In this document: positions 20,706 to 32,100 of the stretch, piece after piece
Numbering within the stretch: the first letter of the stretch is position 1
How the letters are laid out: the number at the start of each line of letters is the position of its first letter
Source: Telopea speciosissima
Lineage: Eukaryota > Streptophyta > Magnoliopsida > Proteales > Proteaceae
DNA length: 64,000 nt
Direction: 5' to 3'
Assembly: GCF_018873765.1 (NCBI RefSeq)
Contig: NC_057922.1
Coordinates: 63,760,755 to 63,824,754, forward strand
The notes under the pieces: model-generated
Told to the model about the DNA's origin: nothing
Database searches by the model: none
The model's input: the letters and a program-made list of their open reading frames with translations, nothing else
Made by a program: the position numbers and the translations under genes

Positions 20706-23700
20706 CGCCCCTTTAACTTAAGTCCACCTTTCTAGTGCCTTGCACACTAGATTTTGAAGCTCCACATACTACAAGCACATTTACCTTCAAGATTTGGTCT
20801 ACTTCAAGCAAATGAAAGGAGGTGAAAGTACAATAAAACAAAGAATTGACAAAAGTGTGTAGTAGCTAGTTATTATTATTTTTTTTCAATCAAAATACTC
20901 AGTGAATAAAAAAATCCAATAAAAAGGTCCAATGAATCTATGTGAAAAATATTGAAAAATCAGAGAAAAACTTTTCATTTCATTCTTTGTTTTAGGGGGC
21001 AGAGTTCATCATGCTTGCATCCAAAACCCCAATTTGGTGGTCATTTTCCATGTAAACTTCTATCCATTGCTAAACTTCATACGAATATGGCATCCTCATG
21101 CGCTATTATAAACATATAAAATAATTTATCAAAAACCAAAAGATGTAAAATACGTTTGAAATAACAAATAAATGAGCAACAACGTAAATAGAAACAATTG
21201 AAAATTTGAAGGAAATGATAAGCCCATGAATGATGGATCATATGGTGGAGATAGGCCGCCAACTTGATAAATGGCTATGATACAATGTGGTTGAATGCGA
21301 ATGCAAGGTAATATTTTCGCTTTGTTTTTATTTCACTTTATGACAACCAAATAGAGATTAAGGGTTTCGATGATTATGAAAATTTCGTCAAGAGTGTGAT
21401 CTGATTCAACATCTTTTTTGAGTATCTAACCATTATATCAATATTTGATATTAGATTCACATTGCTAATTTGATCGATGTCCAATTAACTTGTACTATAA
21501 GCCTATGGTAGAATTAAACCTCAAATTATCAATTGGTTTGACACTCTGTATAAGCCAATTAGAATGCAAAAAATGGAATAATTGTCCACCAAATTTGTAT
21601 TATGTCCTAGTAATAGAGCTTATAGGCCACTAGGAAAACCTCACTGAATTGAAACAGATTGTCATTTAAGCCACATGGATATGTTACAATCTAATTGCCA
21701 CATTTCAAATTTATGACTTCCCAGTAATTGAATCCCCCATGCCCCAGCAATGTTATTGGCTCCATAGTCCCACTCTCAAGAAACCCAAAAAAAAAAAAAA
21801 AATAGGGGAAAATTACTTTAATATTAGTTTTTTTTTTTTTTTTTGTTTCGAGGATCAAAATTTGTAATGTCATAAAATAAGATCACAAATAGCAACCTTT
21901 TATGAAACTAAGGGTGTTTTTATGAAACCATAGTGATAATGATTCTATTTGAATTTTTTTTTCACTAGCTAATTAACTTACACAATCATAATTAGAGAAG
22001 TTTTCAAATTCTGTAAATTTTGTAATGCAAATGATATTTTATAAGATTTTTTTTTGCCATTTTACGTTTGTTTCGGAAAGTTCAATATTACAGAAAACAT
22101 TTACTTTTTCCATTTTTTTTACCTGAAAACAAATGGACCTTATTTACAAGCCGATGGAGGCTGACTATCATCTGCCACCAGGGGAGAGTTGATGAACAGA
22201 AAAAGGAAGAACCACTACAACCAACATCAGTCCAGAGGGTACAGAGAAAATTTTCTAGTTAAAAATGCCATTGCTGCCCAAGCGGGTAGATCAATGTCTT
22301 CTAAGAAAGATTCCGTTGGCTCATACTGCCCAGCAAGACCTTTTGTTTTGTCCTAAGTATAAGAAATTTGCATTTGCCTCCATGAGCTTTAGTTATGCAA
22401 GGCGTGCACAAGAGACAAACGCAAGGGGACTGTTCCAAGAACTTTAAACAGCAAAATCATTAGGAGCCATTACCATAGACATCTGGACTGATTGCGAAGA
22501 TCTTGTGGACTGATTGGACATCAACAACTCGACTCACTGGCTGTGGGAAAGTTTCTCTCTGCTTTTAGAAATCATGTCTGTCTTGAGTCTTTTTGCAGTG
22601 TAAAAATTTTTAAATGGAACACAGATCTTCTTTGCTTTCATTAATTAAAAAAAAAATGAACTATAGTACCTTACAATTACAATTGAAAATTTTAAGCAAA
22701 TGACAGGCATAATTTCTGTTTTGATGAAAATAAAAAATTATATTATAGAAATACTGAAATATCATCGCTTACATCGCCCTGGTAACAGTGGATTCGTGCT
22801 GATTGCACGAGTTGATGAGCAATATAAACATCATGTCTAGGTTTTTTACGGATGCATGTATCATCAAAATGATCTGGCTTTCTTTGAGGGGACCCTGACT
22901 CCACAGACCTGTCTCTCTGCCTCATGCATGATGCCAATTGTACAATAAATTACAAGCCCACCGTGGTCATATGCTGGTTCTTCAATTTTTTGTTTTTGTA
23001 AACCTGCTCAAATTGTCAGCTTCAAGGCAAGAGAATAAAATGAATGGTCGTGCATCTGCCCCGCGGCTACACAACCCACACCCCAGGTTTGAAATTCCAA
23101 CAGAACCTAAGCATTACAGAAGTTGTTAATTTCAGTGGCAGTAGAAACAATGATGGGCATGTGACCCCAAAAAAGAAAAGGGAGAGAAGGGGAGGGGAGG
23201 GAGGGGAGAAAAAGAAAAATGGGCAAAATTGAGAACAGAAGCAACAATAACAACACAAGGGTTAGATTGACAATCTTAGGAAATAAATACTTATCAGAGA
23301 ATCCAGCATTGGAATAAAACATTGGAATGCTATTGATGCAGATCAGCAGGATAGGTACTCTAAAAAGTACCAAAGAAGAAGAAACAAGAAAGAACAAGCT
23401 GACTCAGTAGCAAGACTAGCAACTCAGCTCAACTCAGCCTTACTGTTACTAGTTGACTTAGTTTGGGCCCGTTTTGGGTTCAATTTTTCGGTTCACCCAA
23501 ACAACCATAACCATGGGGTACCTTTAGGTGTTTTATTTGTTTTGTTTACTTTTATTAGTTATTTAGAGTTCCATTTGGATAGAACTCTTATCTTATCTAC
23601 TGTGTAGGTGGTTAAGTAGAATTAGGACTCTTCTTCACAGCATAAGTGGGACTGTGGGAGATTATTGGCTGGAGCTTATTCCTAGGACTGTAATGTGTTT

Positions 23701-24439
23701 CAATTTTGGTTTTTTCTATTTAAGATCATGTAAGGCCCCCCCAACGATTTTTGACTACCCAAAAAATCAAAATTAATTAGAAATGAGCTGTCTTATTCCA
23801 TCTATATTTACTTCAATTCTATTTTGAAAATTTTCACATATAAATGAAAATGAAAATGTTTTAAGTTCGATCTATTTACTAACACCTACCTTTGTTCTTG
23901 TTATATCCTTTCTCGTCACTAGTCAATTGAATCGGTTGAATTTTTGTTCCAATTGAAATGAACGAGAAACAAGCTACCTACTGTGGGATTCAGCAGCAAC
24001 CCTTGGTGGGATTTCAATAAGTTCTCAGTGGGAAGCTGAATCCATATCTTATTTTTCTTCATCCTTTCATCTCTATTATTCTTCAAGTAAGTACAGTTTC
24101 TGTTTCTCTTTTACAGCATTCCAAATTATTGAAACTCTTCAGTTCTTGGTTTTATACAACTGGGAATCAAATTGTGACCTTGGATTCAGAAATTGCAGGC
24201 CAATCTAAGCTTACCTACGGTTAATTTTCAGATCAGAAGTCAGTTGCGTAGAGTCCCATAAAGAACTCCTGAGTCGTGAACCTTCACAATTGAGAATCAA
24301 ATTCTGATTTCAGATTTAGTAACTGCAGGCTATTCTAAGCAGCCCTACGGTTTCAGACCTTTAATCTGAGTTCATTAAACAGAGTCCCATCAAGTTAGAA
24401 CTCATATTTGCCAAACCTTTAATCTACTTGCTGTGATTA
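20706..24439. other. Gene-free 3.7 kb, few weak signals
   Basis: No gene I can support. The 22743-22937 minus frame (RSVESGSPQRKPDHFDD) is open for 64 codons but matches nothing I know. A purine-rich run is at 23170-23220. At 24160-24410 two diverged direct copies of about 125 bp share the words gaaYcaaattStga, aYtgcaggc and cctacggtt, possibly retroelement leader. Confidence 0.4.
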
Positions 24440-25437
24440 AAGATGATATTAATTTTGGTAGATGAGACAAAAAGCAGGGATTAACACCGAAGTGGAACTA
24501 TGGAGATCAAAAGGTCTGAAGATAAGTAGAACTAAGACCAAATACATGATGTGTAACTTTAGCAACTCTGAGTCGGATAATGAAGTTGTGAATGTTGAGG
24601 AGAAGGAGATCCCGCAAAGTGATCACTTTAGATATCTGGGATCACTCGTGAACAAGAAAGGCGACATAGATGACGATGTTGCCCAAAGGATTAAAATAGG
24701 GCGGATGAAGTGGAGAGGCGCGACTGGAGTTCTGTGTGATTGACGTATCACTTTAAAGTTGAAAGGAAAATTTTATAGGACTGTCATTAGACCAGCCATG
24801 ATGTACGGGTCGGAAATCTGGGCTGTGAAGAAGTGCCATATAAATAAACTTGGAGTTGCAGAGATGAGGATGTTGAGATGGATGAGTCGTAAAACTAGGA
24901 AGGATAAAGTAAGAAATGATCATATTAAAGCTGGGTTGGGAGTAGCTCCGATACATGAGAAACTTAGAGAGAGTCGATTGAGGTGGTATGGCCATATTCA
25001 ACGGAGGCCCTCAGAAGCCCCAGTCCGTAAAAGCGACATGATACTGATTGAGGGAACCAAAAGAACCAGGGCCAGACCTAAGATAACCTTAGGAGAAGTG
25101 GTGAAGAAAGACATGCCTATCTTAGGCCTTACTCCTAGTATGACCTCAAATAGAGCTGATTGGAGATCAAAGAACCATACGGTTGACCCCATTTAGCTGG
25201 TGTTTGTTGTTGTGAATTGTGATGCTGCTTTGTATTCACACCTCTTCGGGACCTAGAGCAGAATGTTGGGCAGTTAAGAAGCAGTACGTAGCTAAGAAGG
25301 GTCGATGCCCTAGAGTTTGTGTTGATGTGGTACGTCCCCCCCCCCCCCCTTTAATTTTTTTTATTTCATTAATCTTTTGTCTCTTATTGGATCCATGTAG
25401 CCGACCCCATTAAGTTGGGATAAGGCTTGGATGTTGT
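24440..25437 (+). mobile_element. RTE-type LINE, 5'-truncated copy
   Basis: It contains only the C-terminal part of an RTE reverse-transcriptase ORF and a 3' tail ending ccgaccccattaagttggg, ataaggcttggatgttgttattg. The 5' truncation is typical of LINE insertion. A more complete copy of the same family lies in opposite orientation at 26037-28250. Confidence 0.8.
24462..25196 (+). pseudogene. RTE LINE reverse transcriptase, C-terminal part
   Basis: Two open stretches, separated by a TGA at 24741. The first has SKGLKISRTKTKYMMCNF and FRYLGSLVNKKGDIDDDV; the second has GKFYRTVIRPAMMYGSEIWA, LRMLRW-like EMRMLRWMSRKTRKDKVRN and RLRWYGHIQRRP. This is the usual order after the RT palm in RTE elements. 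It lacks the FADD palm motif and the endonuclease. Confidence 0.85.
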
Positions 25438-25673
25438 TATTGTATTAAAGATTAATTTCTGTGGGCATAAATCAGATCTGTGCAATAACCTTTTGTTGTT
25501 ACCTTATCATACCCAATTTCTGAACATATCACACTGCCATAAGAGGCTTCATTGATCTTAGGGTTTTGGGAATCCCATCTCAAGTAGGATAGTGCCGTAA
25601 CTCCTAATCTGACCGTTGGATTCAAATCAGCTTTTAGAAAGTTGTTTCTGGTTATGTTATAAACTTTCACAGA

Positions 25674-25841
25674 GGGCGGGCCTTAGTGCAACGGTAAGGT
25701 TGCTCCATTGTGACCAAGTGGTCACGGGTTCGAGTCTGGAAACAGCCTCTCTGCAAAAGCAGGGGTAAGGCTGCGTACATTATGACCCTCCCCAGACCCC
25801 GCAGTGGCGGGAGCCTCGTTCACTGTGTACGCCCTTTTTTT
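25674..25841 (+). mobile_element. Au-type SINE
   Basis: The copy has an A box in tagtgcaacgg (about 25684), a B box ggttcgagtct (25727-25737), and the body ctctctgcaaaagcaggggt ending gtgtacgccc followed by seven or more T. It is very similar to the minus-strand copy at 450-616. It lies between the tails of two inverted RTE LINEs. Clear target-site repeats were not found. Confidence 0.85.
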
Positions 25842-26036
25842 CTCCCTGTCAACATATTACATCCGAGTTATTGATCTCCTGTTATCAAGTTTTCTTCAAT
25901 TCTGGTTATTGTTACATCACCGTGATCCTGGTTAATCTGAGTATCTGAAACCTAATCCTTAGGCATCTGGAAACCCATCAGCTATTTAATGTAAAGGAAC
26001 ATGGGTGGAACTGAAAGAATATTAACAAATTACAGC

Positions 26037-28250
26037 AACAACAACAACAACTCAGCCTTATCCCAACTAAATGGGGTCGGCTACATGGATCCTTCCCAAA
26101 CAATGTAGAGAAAATGTAAAAATGAGAGTAAAAATGAAGAAATGAGATAAGAAAAGTGAGTAATGAAAAATGAAAAATGATAGTAAGAGGAAAGAGGATA
26201 GCCCAAGAAATCAGGAAAATCTCAGCTACATGGTATCGATAATGTGGATCCTTGCCCTCCAATAGTATCTATCTGAGGTCATACTTGGCACAAGACCCAG
26301 ACTATGCATGTCATTCTTCACAACCTCACCTATGGTCATTTTAGGCCTGCCCCTAGCTCTTTTAGCTCCTTCCATCGGCATCAAATCACTCCTTATTGGG
26401 GTGTCCCCATGCCTCCGTTGCACATGGCCAAACCACCTCATACAACATTCTCGGAGCTTGTCGCTGATTGGGGTAACTCCCACATCAGCTCTAATATGTT
26501 CGTGCCTTACTTTATCCTCCTTGTTTTGCCGCACAATCATCTTAACATAATCATCTCTGCAACACCTAGCTTCGCTAAATGACACTTCTTAATTGCCCAA
26601 CATTCTGCCCTATACATCATAGCAGGTCGGACCATAGTCCTGTAGAACTTTCCTTTAAGCTTTAAAAGAAAGTGTCGGTCACACAGTACTCCGATTGCAC
26701 CTCTCCCCTTCATCCATCCCACTTTTGAATTCTTTGTGAAACATCATCATCTATGTCACTTTCTTTGTGTATGATAAACCCTCGATATCTGAAATAGTCA
26801 CTTGGCGGTATCTCTCTCTCCTCAAATTTCACCATGTCATCATCCATCATAGTGTGACTAAAGTTACACCTCATATACTCCGTCTTTGATCTACTAATCT
26901 TAAAGCCTCCTGTTGCCAAGGTCGATCTCCATATCTCTAATTTAGCATTAATCCCTGCTTTTGTCTCATCCACCAAAAAGATATCATCGGCAAAGAGTAT
27001 ACACCATGGTACCTCGTCTTGGATATTCTTGGTTAATTCATCCATGATAAGCGCAAACAAATAAGGGCTTAGGGCTGATCCTTGATGTAACCCAACCGTA
27101 ATTGGGAATTCCTTATCCTGGCCTCCCACAGATCTCACACTAGTCACCACACCCTCATACATATCTTTAATGACCTCTATATACTTACTCAACACCCCTC
27201 TCTTCGCAAGAACATCCCAGATTAAATCTCTAGGGACTCTGTCATAGGCTTTCTCCAGGTCAATAAAGACCATATGGAGATCCTTCTTGCTAACTATACA
27301 TTATTCCATGAGCCTCCTTAGTAGGTAGATCGCTTCTGTCGTGGATCTACCTGGCATAAAACCAAATTGATTCTTCGAGATATGAGTCTCTCTTCTTAGA
27401 TGGGCTTCAATAAACTTCTCCTAAAGTTTCATAGTATGACTCGTTAGTTTTATGCTTCTATAGTTATTGCAACTTTGGACATCACCCTTATTTTTGTAGA
27501 CCGGAACAACAATGCTTCTCCTCCAATCATCTGGCATTTTCCTTGTGATCATAATCTTGTTAAATAATTTAATTAACCAATATACCCCACGTACTCCTAG
27601 GGCCTTCTACACTTCTATTGGGATCTCATCTGGGCCAGGTGTCTTGCCTACTTTCATCTTTCTTAAGGCTTCTATAACTTCCGCCACACCAATCTTATGT
27701 ACATATCTATGATGTGTGGTTTCATGATGAGTAATGCAGTTAACCTGCTCGGTCATATTCAAACTATCTCCACTTAGAAGTTCATAAATATACTCATCCC
27801 ATCTCCTCATAATGTCCTCATCCCTTACCAACACTCTTCCATCCTCCCCTTTTATACATCTCACCTGATCAAAATCCTTACTCTTCCTTTCTCTCATTTT
27901 AGCAAGTTTATAAATAGCTTTTTCCCCTTCCTTTGTGTTTCAATTAATATAGAGCTCCTCATATTTCCTTGCCCTAGCCATCCCCACCATCTTCATAGCC
28001 TCGTTTCTGGCCTCATTATACCTTTTTTTATCTTCTGTTTCATTAGTCCGTTGCCATGTCTTAAACCTCTCTTTCTTGGTCTTGATGGCTGGCTTAGACC
28101 TCCTCATCCCACCACCAAGTCTCCCTAGAGGCCTAACGCCTACCCTTTGCTTCCCCTAGCACTTCTTTGGCAACCCTCTTAATATAAGTCATCATCTCGT
28201 TCCACATCACATTGGTGTCTGCCTCAAAGTCCCACTTTCCTTGTTTGACC
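26037..28250 (-). mobile_element. RTE-type LINE, longer copy
   Basis: The 3' end is at low coordinates: its complement holds aactcagccttatcccaac and atggggtcggctacatgg, the same tail as the 24.4 kb copy. The 5' side reaches at least 28200 and lacks most of the endonuclease. It lies downstream of the PDAT1 stop (28713) in the same orientation. Confidence 0.8.
26226..27897 (-). pseudogene. RTE LINE reverse transcriptase
   Basis: Running downward: 27607-27897 has VAEVIEALRKMKVGKTPGPD (start of the RT domain); a broken piece follows at 27300-27600; 26710-27273 has VFIDLEKAYDRVPRDLIW, GLHQGSALSPYLFALIMDEL and the catalytic CILFADDIFLVDET; 26226-26585 has RMRWFGHVQRR-like MRWFGHVQRRHGDTP and KRARGRPKMTIGEVV. 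Stops and frame changes between these blocks show it is dead, but the palm residues survive. Confidence 0.85.
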
Positions 28251-28712
28251 ACACTTTCAGCAAATGTGCCTAGGGACTACCTCAAATTCACTGCATTAAT
28301 TGCATATCAAAAACACAGTTTGAATGTTTTGGCAAAAGTACACAACACATGGCATAAGTATGGAAAAACTATGCAAATTTTTCATAGATACTTGCATCAC
28401 TTGACTAAGTCTAGGAAGAGCTCACAAGTACAAAAAGAACAGTCTGGTTATAAATGCACTGTAGCAGCTATAGAAAACTATATAGAAAGACTTAATTCCT
28501 AATAACATCATCCCAACAGTAAGGCTTTTAAAGTACGCGGTGCATGATATCAACAGAAAATTTGGTTCTGAAATCAAACTATATTCAAACTATTCAAGTA
28601 TTGTGTGTGTGTGTGTGGACAGGAATACAGAATACATTCAATTTTAGTACCCCAATCCCCAATAACAATAGCAATAATAAAACCAGCAAGATCGGTATAT
28701 TACCTGCAAACA
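28251..28712. other. PDAT1 3' flank and probable 3' UTR
   Basis: There is no gene besides the tail of PDAT1. On the minus strand several aataaa-like words could serve as poly(A) signals; none can be chosen from sequence alone. A short (gt) run lies at about 28603-28616. Confidence 0.4.
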
Positions 28713-29196
28713 CTATAGCTGTAAATTGATTTTTTCGGACCACTTGAAGATATCAGAGTAAACTTGATCACCCCCCAAGTCTTCTCCTATAGCCCCTGCA
28801 GCTACTCTCATGATATCTTCAATCAATGCAAAATTTCCCATTATATCAACATGAGCACCACTCTGGGTGCCCCTGCCCTCCAGAAGATTAGCTGGAGGAG
28901 CATGATCATACTCTCTGACATAAGTTTGAATTCCTGATGGATTGAAACGGGTTTTACCACGCCAACCTTTTGCACACATGAAGCCAGCACTAAGAACAGG
29001 CACAGTTTCATCTCCATCCACTGAAAAAACACCACCTTTGAGACAGCTACCCTCATTTTCACCATCAGCAGAGGTATCAATCTGAAATGGAATGTAGCAT
29101 TCAGCAGCAGGAATTGACTTGTAAACATATGCTCTTTCAGTGGGAACGCCGACTCCATACATAGAATAGATCTCCATTTCAGGAGCATTTGGTAAT
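28713..29196 (-). CDS. PDAT1: PDAT1 exon 6, Asp and His of the triad
   Basis: Encodes the C-terminus from [20 protein letters not shown] to [10 protein letters not shown] and the stop. It holds [15 protein letters not shown] and [16 protein letters not shown], the catalytic Asp and His blocks of the LCAT/PDAT family. The acceptor is TTTTTGCAG|ATT. Confidence 0.95.
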
Positions 29197-32100
29197 CTGC
29201 AAAAATCATTCAAGAAGATGAAGTGGCAGTGTGGCACTAGTTTATTCCCTAATGGGCTTTAGCTACTTATTTGAGAAAGTAACTACACATATCTACAGTG
29301 AGAACAGCATAAACAGGTGTCCGACTGATAATGCAATCAGCAAGAAATATTTCTCCCAAAATGTACACGATGCTATAGTTTCTGTCTCTCAGATTCTACT
29401 CGTGATTAGCAAATATCCAAGTGAATAATCTACTGTACAGTTTAAAAAACTTACCATATCTACTTTCTCCAGAGTTTAACAAGTGGCCATATGTAGAGGT
29501 GTATATGTGAGTGTTACAAGGCTAGGCATCAAGACCACCTGACATGTGCAGTGGCTTCAAGTTGTAGGGTTAACCTCCCGGTCCCTCAATTTTTTAAAAT
29601 AAAAACAAGTCAAAGGAGAAAAAACAAGAGGGTCCAAAACATGATGGTAGATATATATAGAACCCATTAGAGGAGCCAGTATCTCAGAACTGTTCAATGT
29701 CTAGAAGAACTATCATTAATGTGAAATAGATGCCTAAAAGGGTTTATAAAATCACCAGAATGTTATAAACATGATATATCAACAAGTTTAAGCAAAACCA
29801 AAAACACGTTTTCCAGTCAAATAAGAAAAAATATAATATTTTGAAGTCTCAAAGCAGTGTATGACTAGAGACATGTTTTCAATTTATGCATGAGGTGCAT
29901 ACCCTTAATGCGAGGCATGTCTCATAAGACACCAAAATGGGTTGAGTCACTGTCAGCAGCCTTTCATAGAAGAGTGAACACATTTTCCAGTCAAATAAGG
30001 AATTCAATTAGCAATATATAACTTAAATGTAGATGCTCACTTTGTTTCCAAGGGGTTTGACCAATATTTGTAGTGTTTATATTTAGGGTCATCCAAATCC
30101 TCAGCAATCCCATATGAAAAATGAGCACCTCCCCGCTTCATCATCTTTGGAGCAACAAAATGAAGCAGATCCAAAATTGATCCAGCTGTGTAAACTTTGT
30201 AGTCCACCACAGCTTTGATACCTTCCGAGCCCATTTCATGATACTCCGTCCATACATCATGACAAGTCATGTTTGCATAACCCTTATCAGCATCCTGCAC
30301 ATAAACAAACAGCTCAACATTCAAATATTTAGAGAATAATAATTAATGTCAATAAAAAAATTAAGGAACAGAAGATAAGAGTAATAATGATACTACTTCA
30401 CACAAGCAAATTCAATTTGTGACAACAAGGTGGCCTTGAGATAAAATGAAACCTATAATGGATTTAACCCAAGAATGCACAAAACAGAAAAAGGGATGCA
30501 GCCCAATGGAGCAATTGTCTGTTATTACATGGCTGGTTGTAATGTCGGCTAATGTCTAACCAGAAAATCCAGCAAGAGACTAGCACTTAGCATGCGCACA
30601 AAATAAAGTAAAAAAATAACAACATAAGGAGAAAGTGTATATCTCAGAACAATATTCAGTATAGTCTAGAAACCTGGTCGAATGGTCTAATCTGATAGAG
30701 GAATAGACCTGCAAAGTTTAGTGGAATTCTTATGATAGAATAATAAGTAATACAGAAATTCTATGACTACTAGGTAAACAAGAAGCAGAATTAGAACAGA
30801 ATATTGACAAGAATTTTTTAGGAAACAGAATCAGAATTTCAAAGAAAATGAAATTAGAAACTAGTATGTAATATTTGAAGTAAAACAGACCAGTAACTAG
30901 AGAGATATGGAAGAAGAATGCAATCTGAAAACTGAGAACAGGGGTACTGCAGATTAGAAGAAGCAAAAATAAAAAGTAAAAAGTAGGAGAAGAAGAGTAG
31001 AAGAAAGGATTGAAGAGATAGCACCTGATTTACCCACGTTTACAGAAGCTCAACAGCTCAAAAACTCTAGAAAAATTTTCAATTTCAATTATCAAATCAT
31101 ATCTTTCTTACTGGAGTATATATATATATATATATATATATAACAATATCAGAAATTAACAACCAGCAACCATACAAGAGGGAGAGAGAAGAAGGGACGA
31201 GCTATGGAGGAAGAAGAGGAAGTGACTGCTGAGAAGACTTGCTCCCACGGTTTGTATTTATAAGCAAAAACAGTAACCATTACACATCTTAGGAAAGTAT
31301 CCTAGATAGGATTAGGCCTGTAAACGGATCGGATTCAGCTTGGATAAGGATCGAATGTGATCGGATCTGGATATTCTCTGGCCGAATATGGATACCTCTA
31401 AACAGATTCGGATGCAAATCGAATTTGGATTTTCGACCATCCGTTTACATCTCTGCCTTGTGTAACCCGGACCTTCCTCCACCAAACGAATACAATTCAC
31501 TCTCAATCCATATCTCTTAGATCATGATTCTCTTTTCCTCATATTCTAGAACCTGTTGAATCTTCAAAACCCTCAAGATCATTATTTACTTAATTTTTTA
31601 TTATGAAGTATTCGGATTTTTATCGGAGTATTCAGATTTTTTTTCCGGATATCTCTAAACGAATACGGATGTCCCTAAACAGTTACAGATGCGCCGATGC
31701 GGATCGAATTCGGATTTTTGGTTTCCATTTACAGCCCTAGATAGGATACACTACTATAAAAAATAAGATCCTAGCCAAGATAAGAGAACTAGAGAAGGTA
31801 GATAAATCTAACTATTAATATTTATCCACAATAGGAACACTCCCCCTATCGTGGTAGACATATACTTGTATCCAACCGTACAACATGCACTCTTTAACAC
31901 TTTCCCTCAAGCTGGAGCATACAGATCACCCATGCCAAGTTAAAAAAAAATTCCGGAACATTGGACCAAACAAAGGTTTGGTAAAAACATCTCCAAGTTG
32001 ATCAGCAGAAGAAACAAAAGGAGTAACAATGAGCTTGTTCAAGACAGCATTCCTCACGAAGTATCAGTTAGGCTCAATATGCTTGATTCTCTCATGAAGC

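Noticed and set aside
22068..22447. Two 60-64 codon frames as gene exons
   Set aside because: No recognisable family, no supporting splice pattern and no conservation that can be seen.
25683..25737. tRNA-like A and B boxes
   Set aside because: They belong to an Au-type SINE; the cloverleaf arms and anticodon stem are not formed, and near copies occur at 450-616 and 51370-51498.
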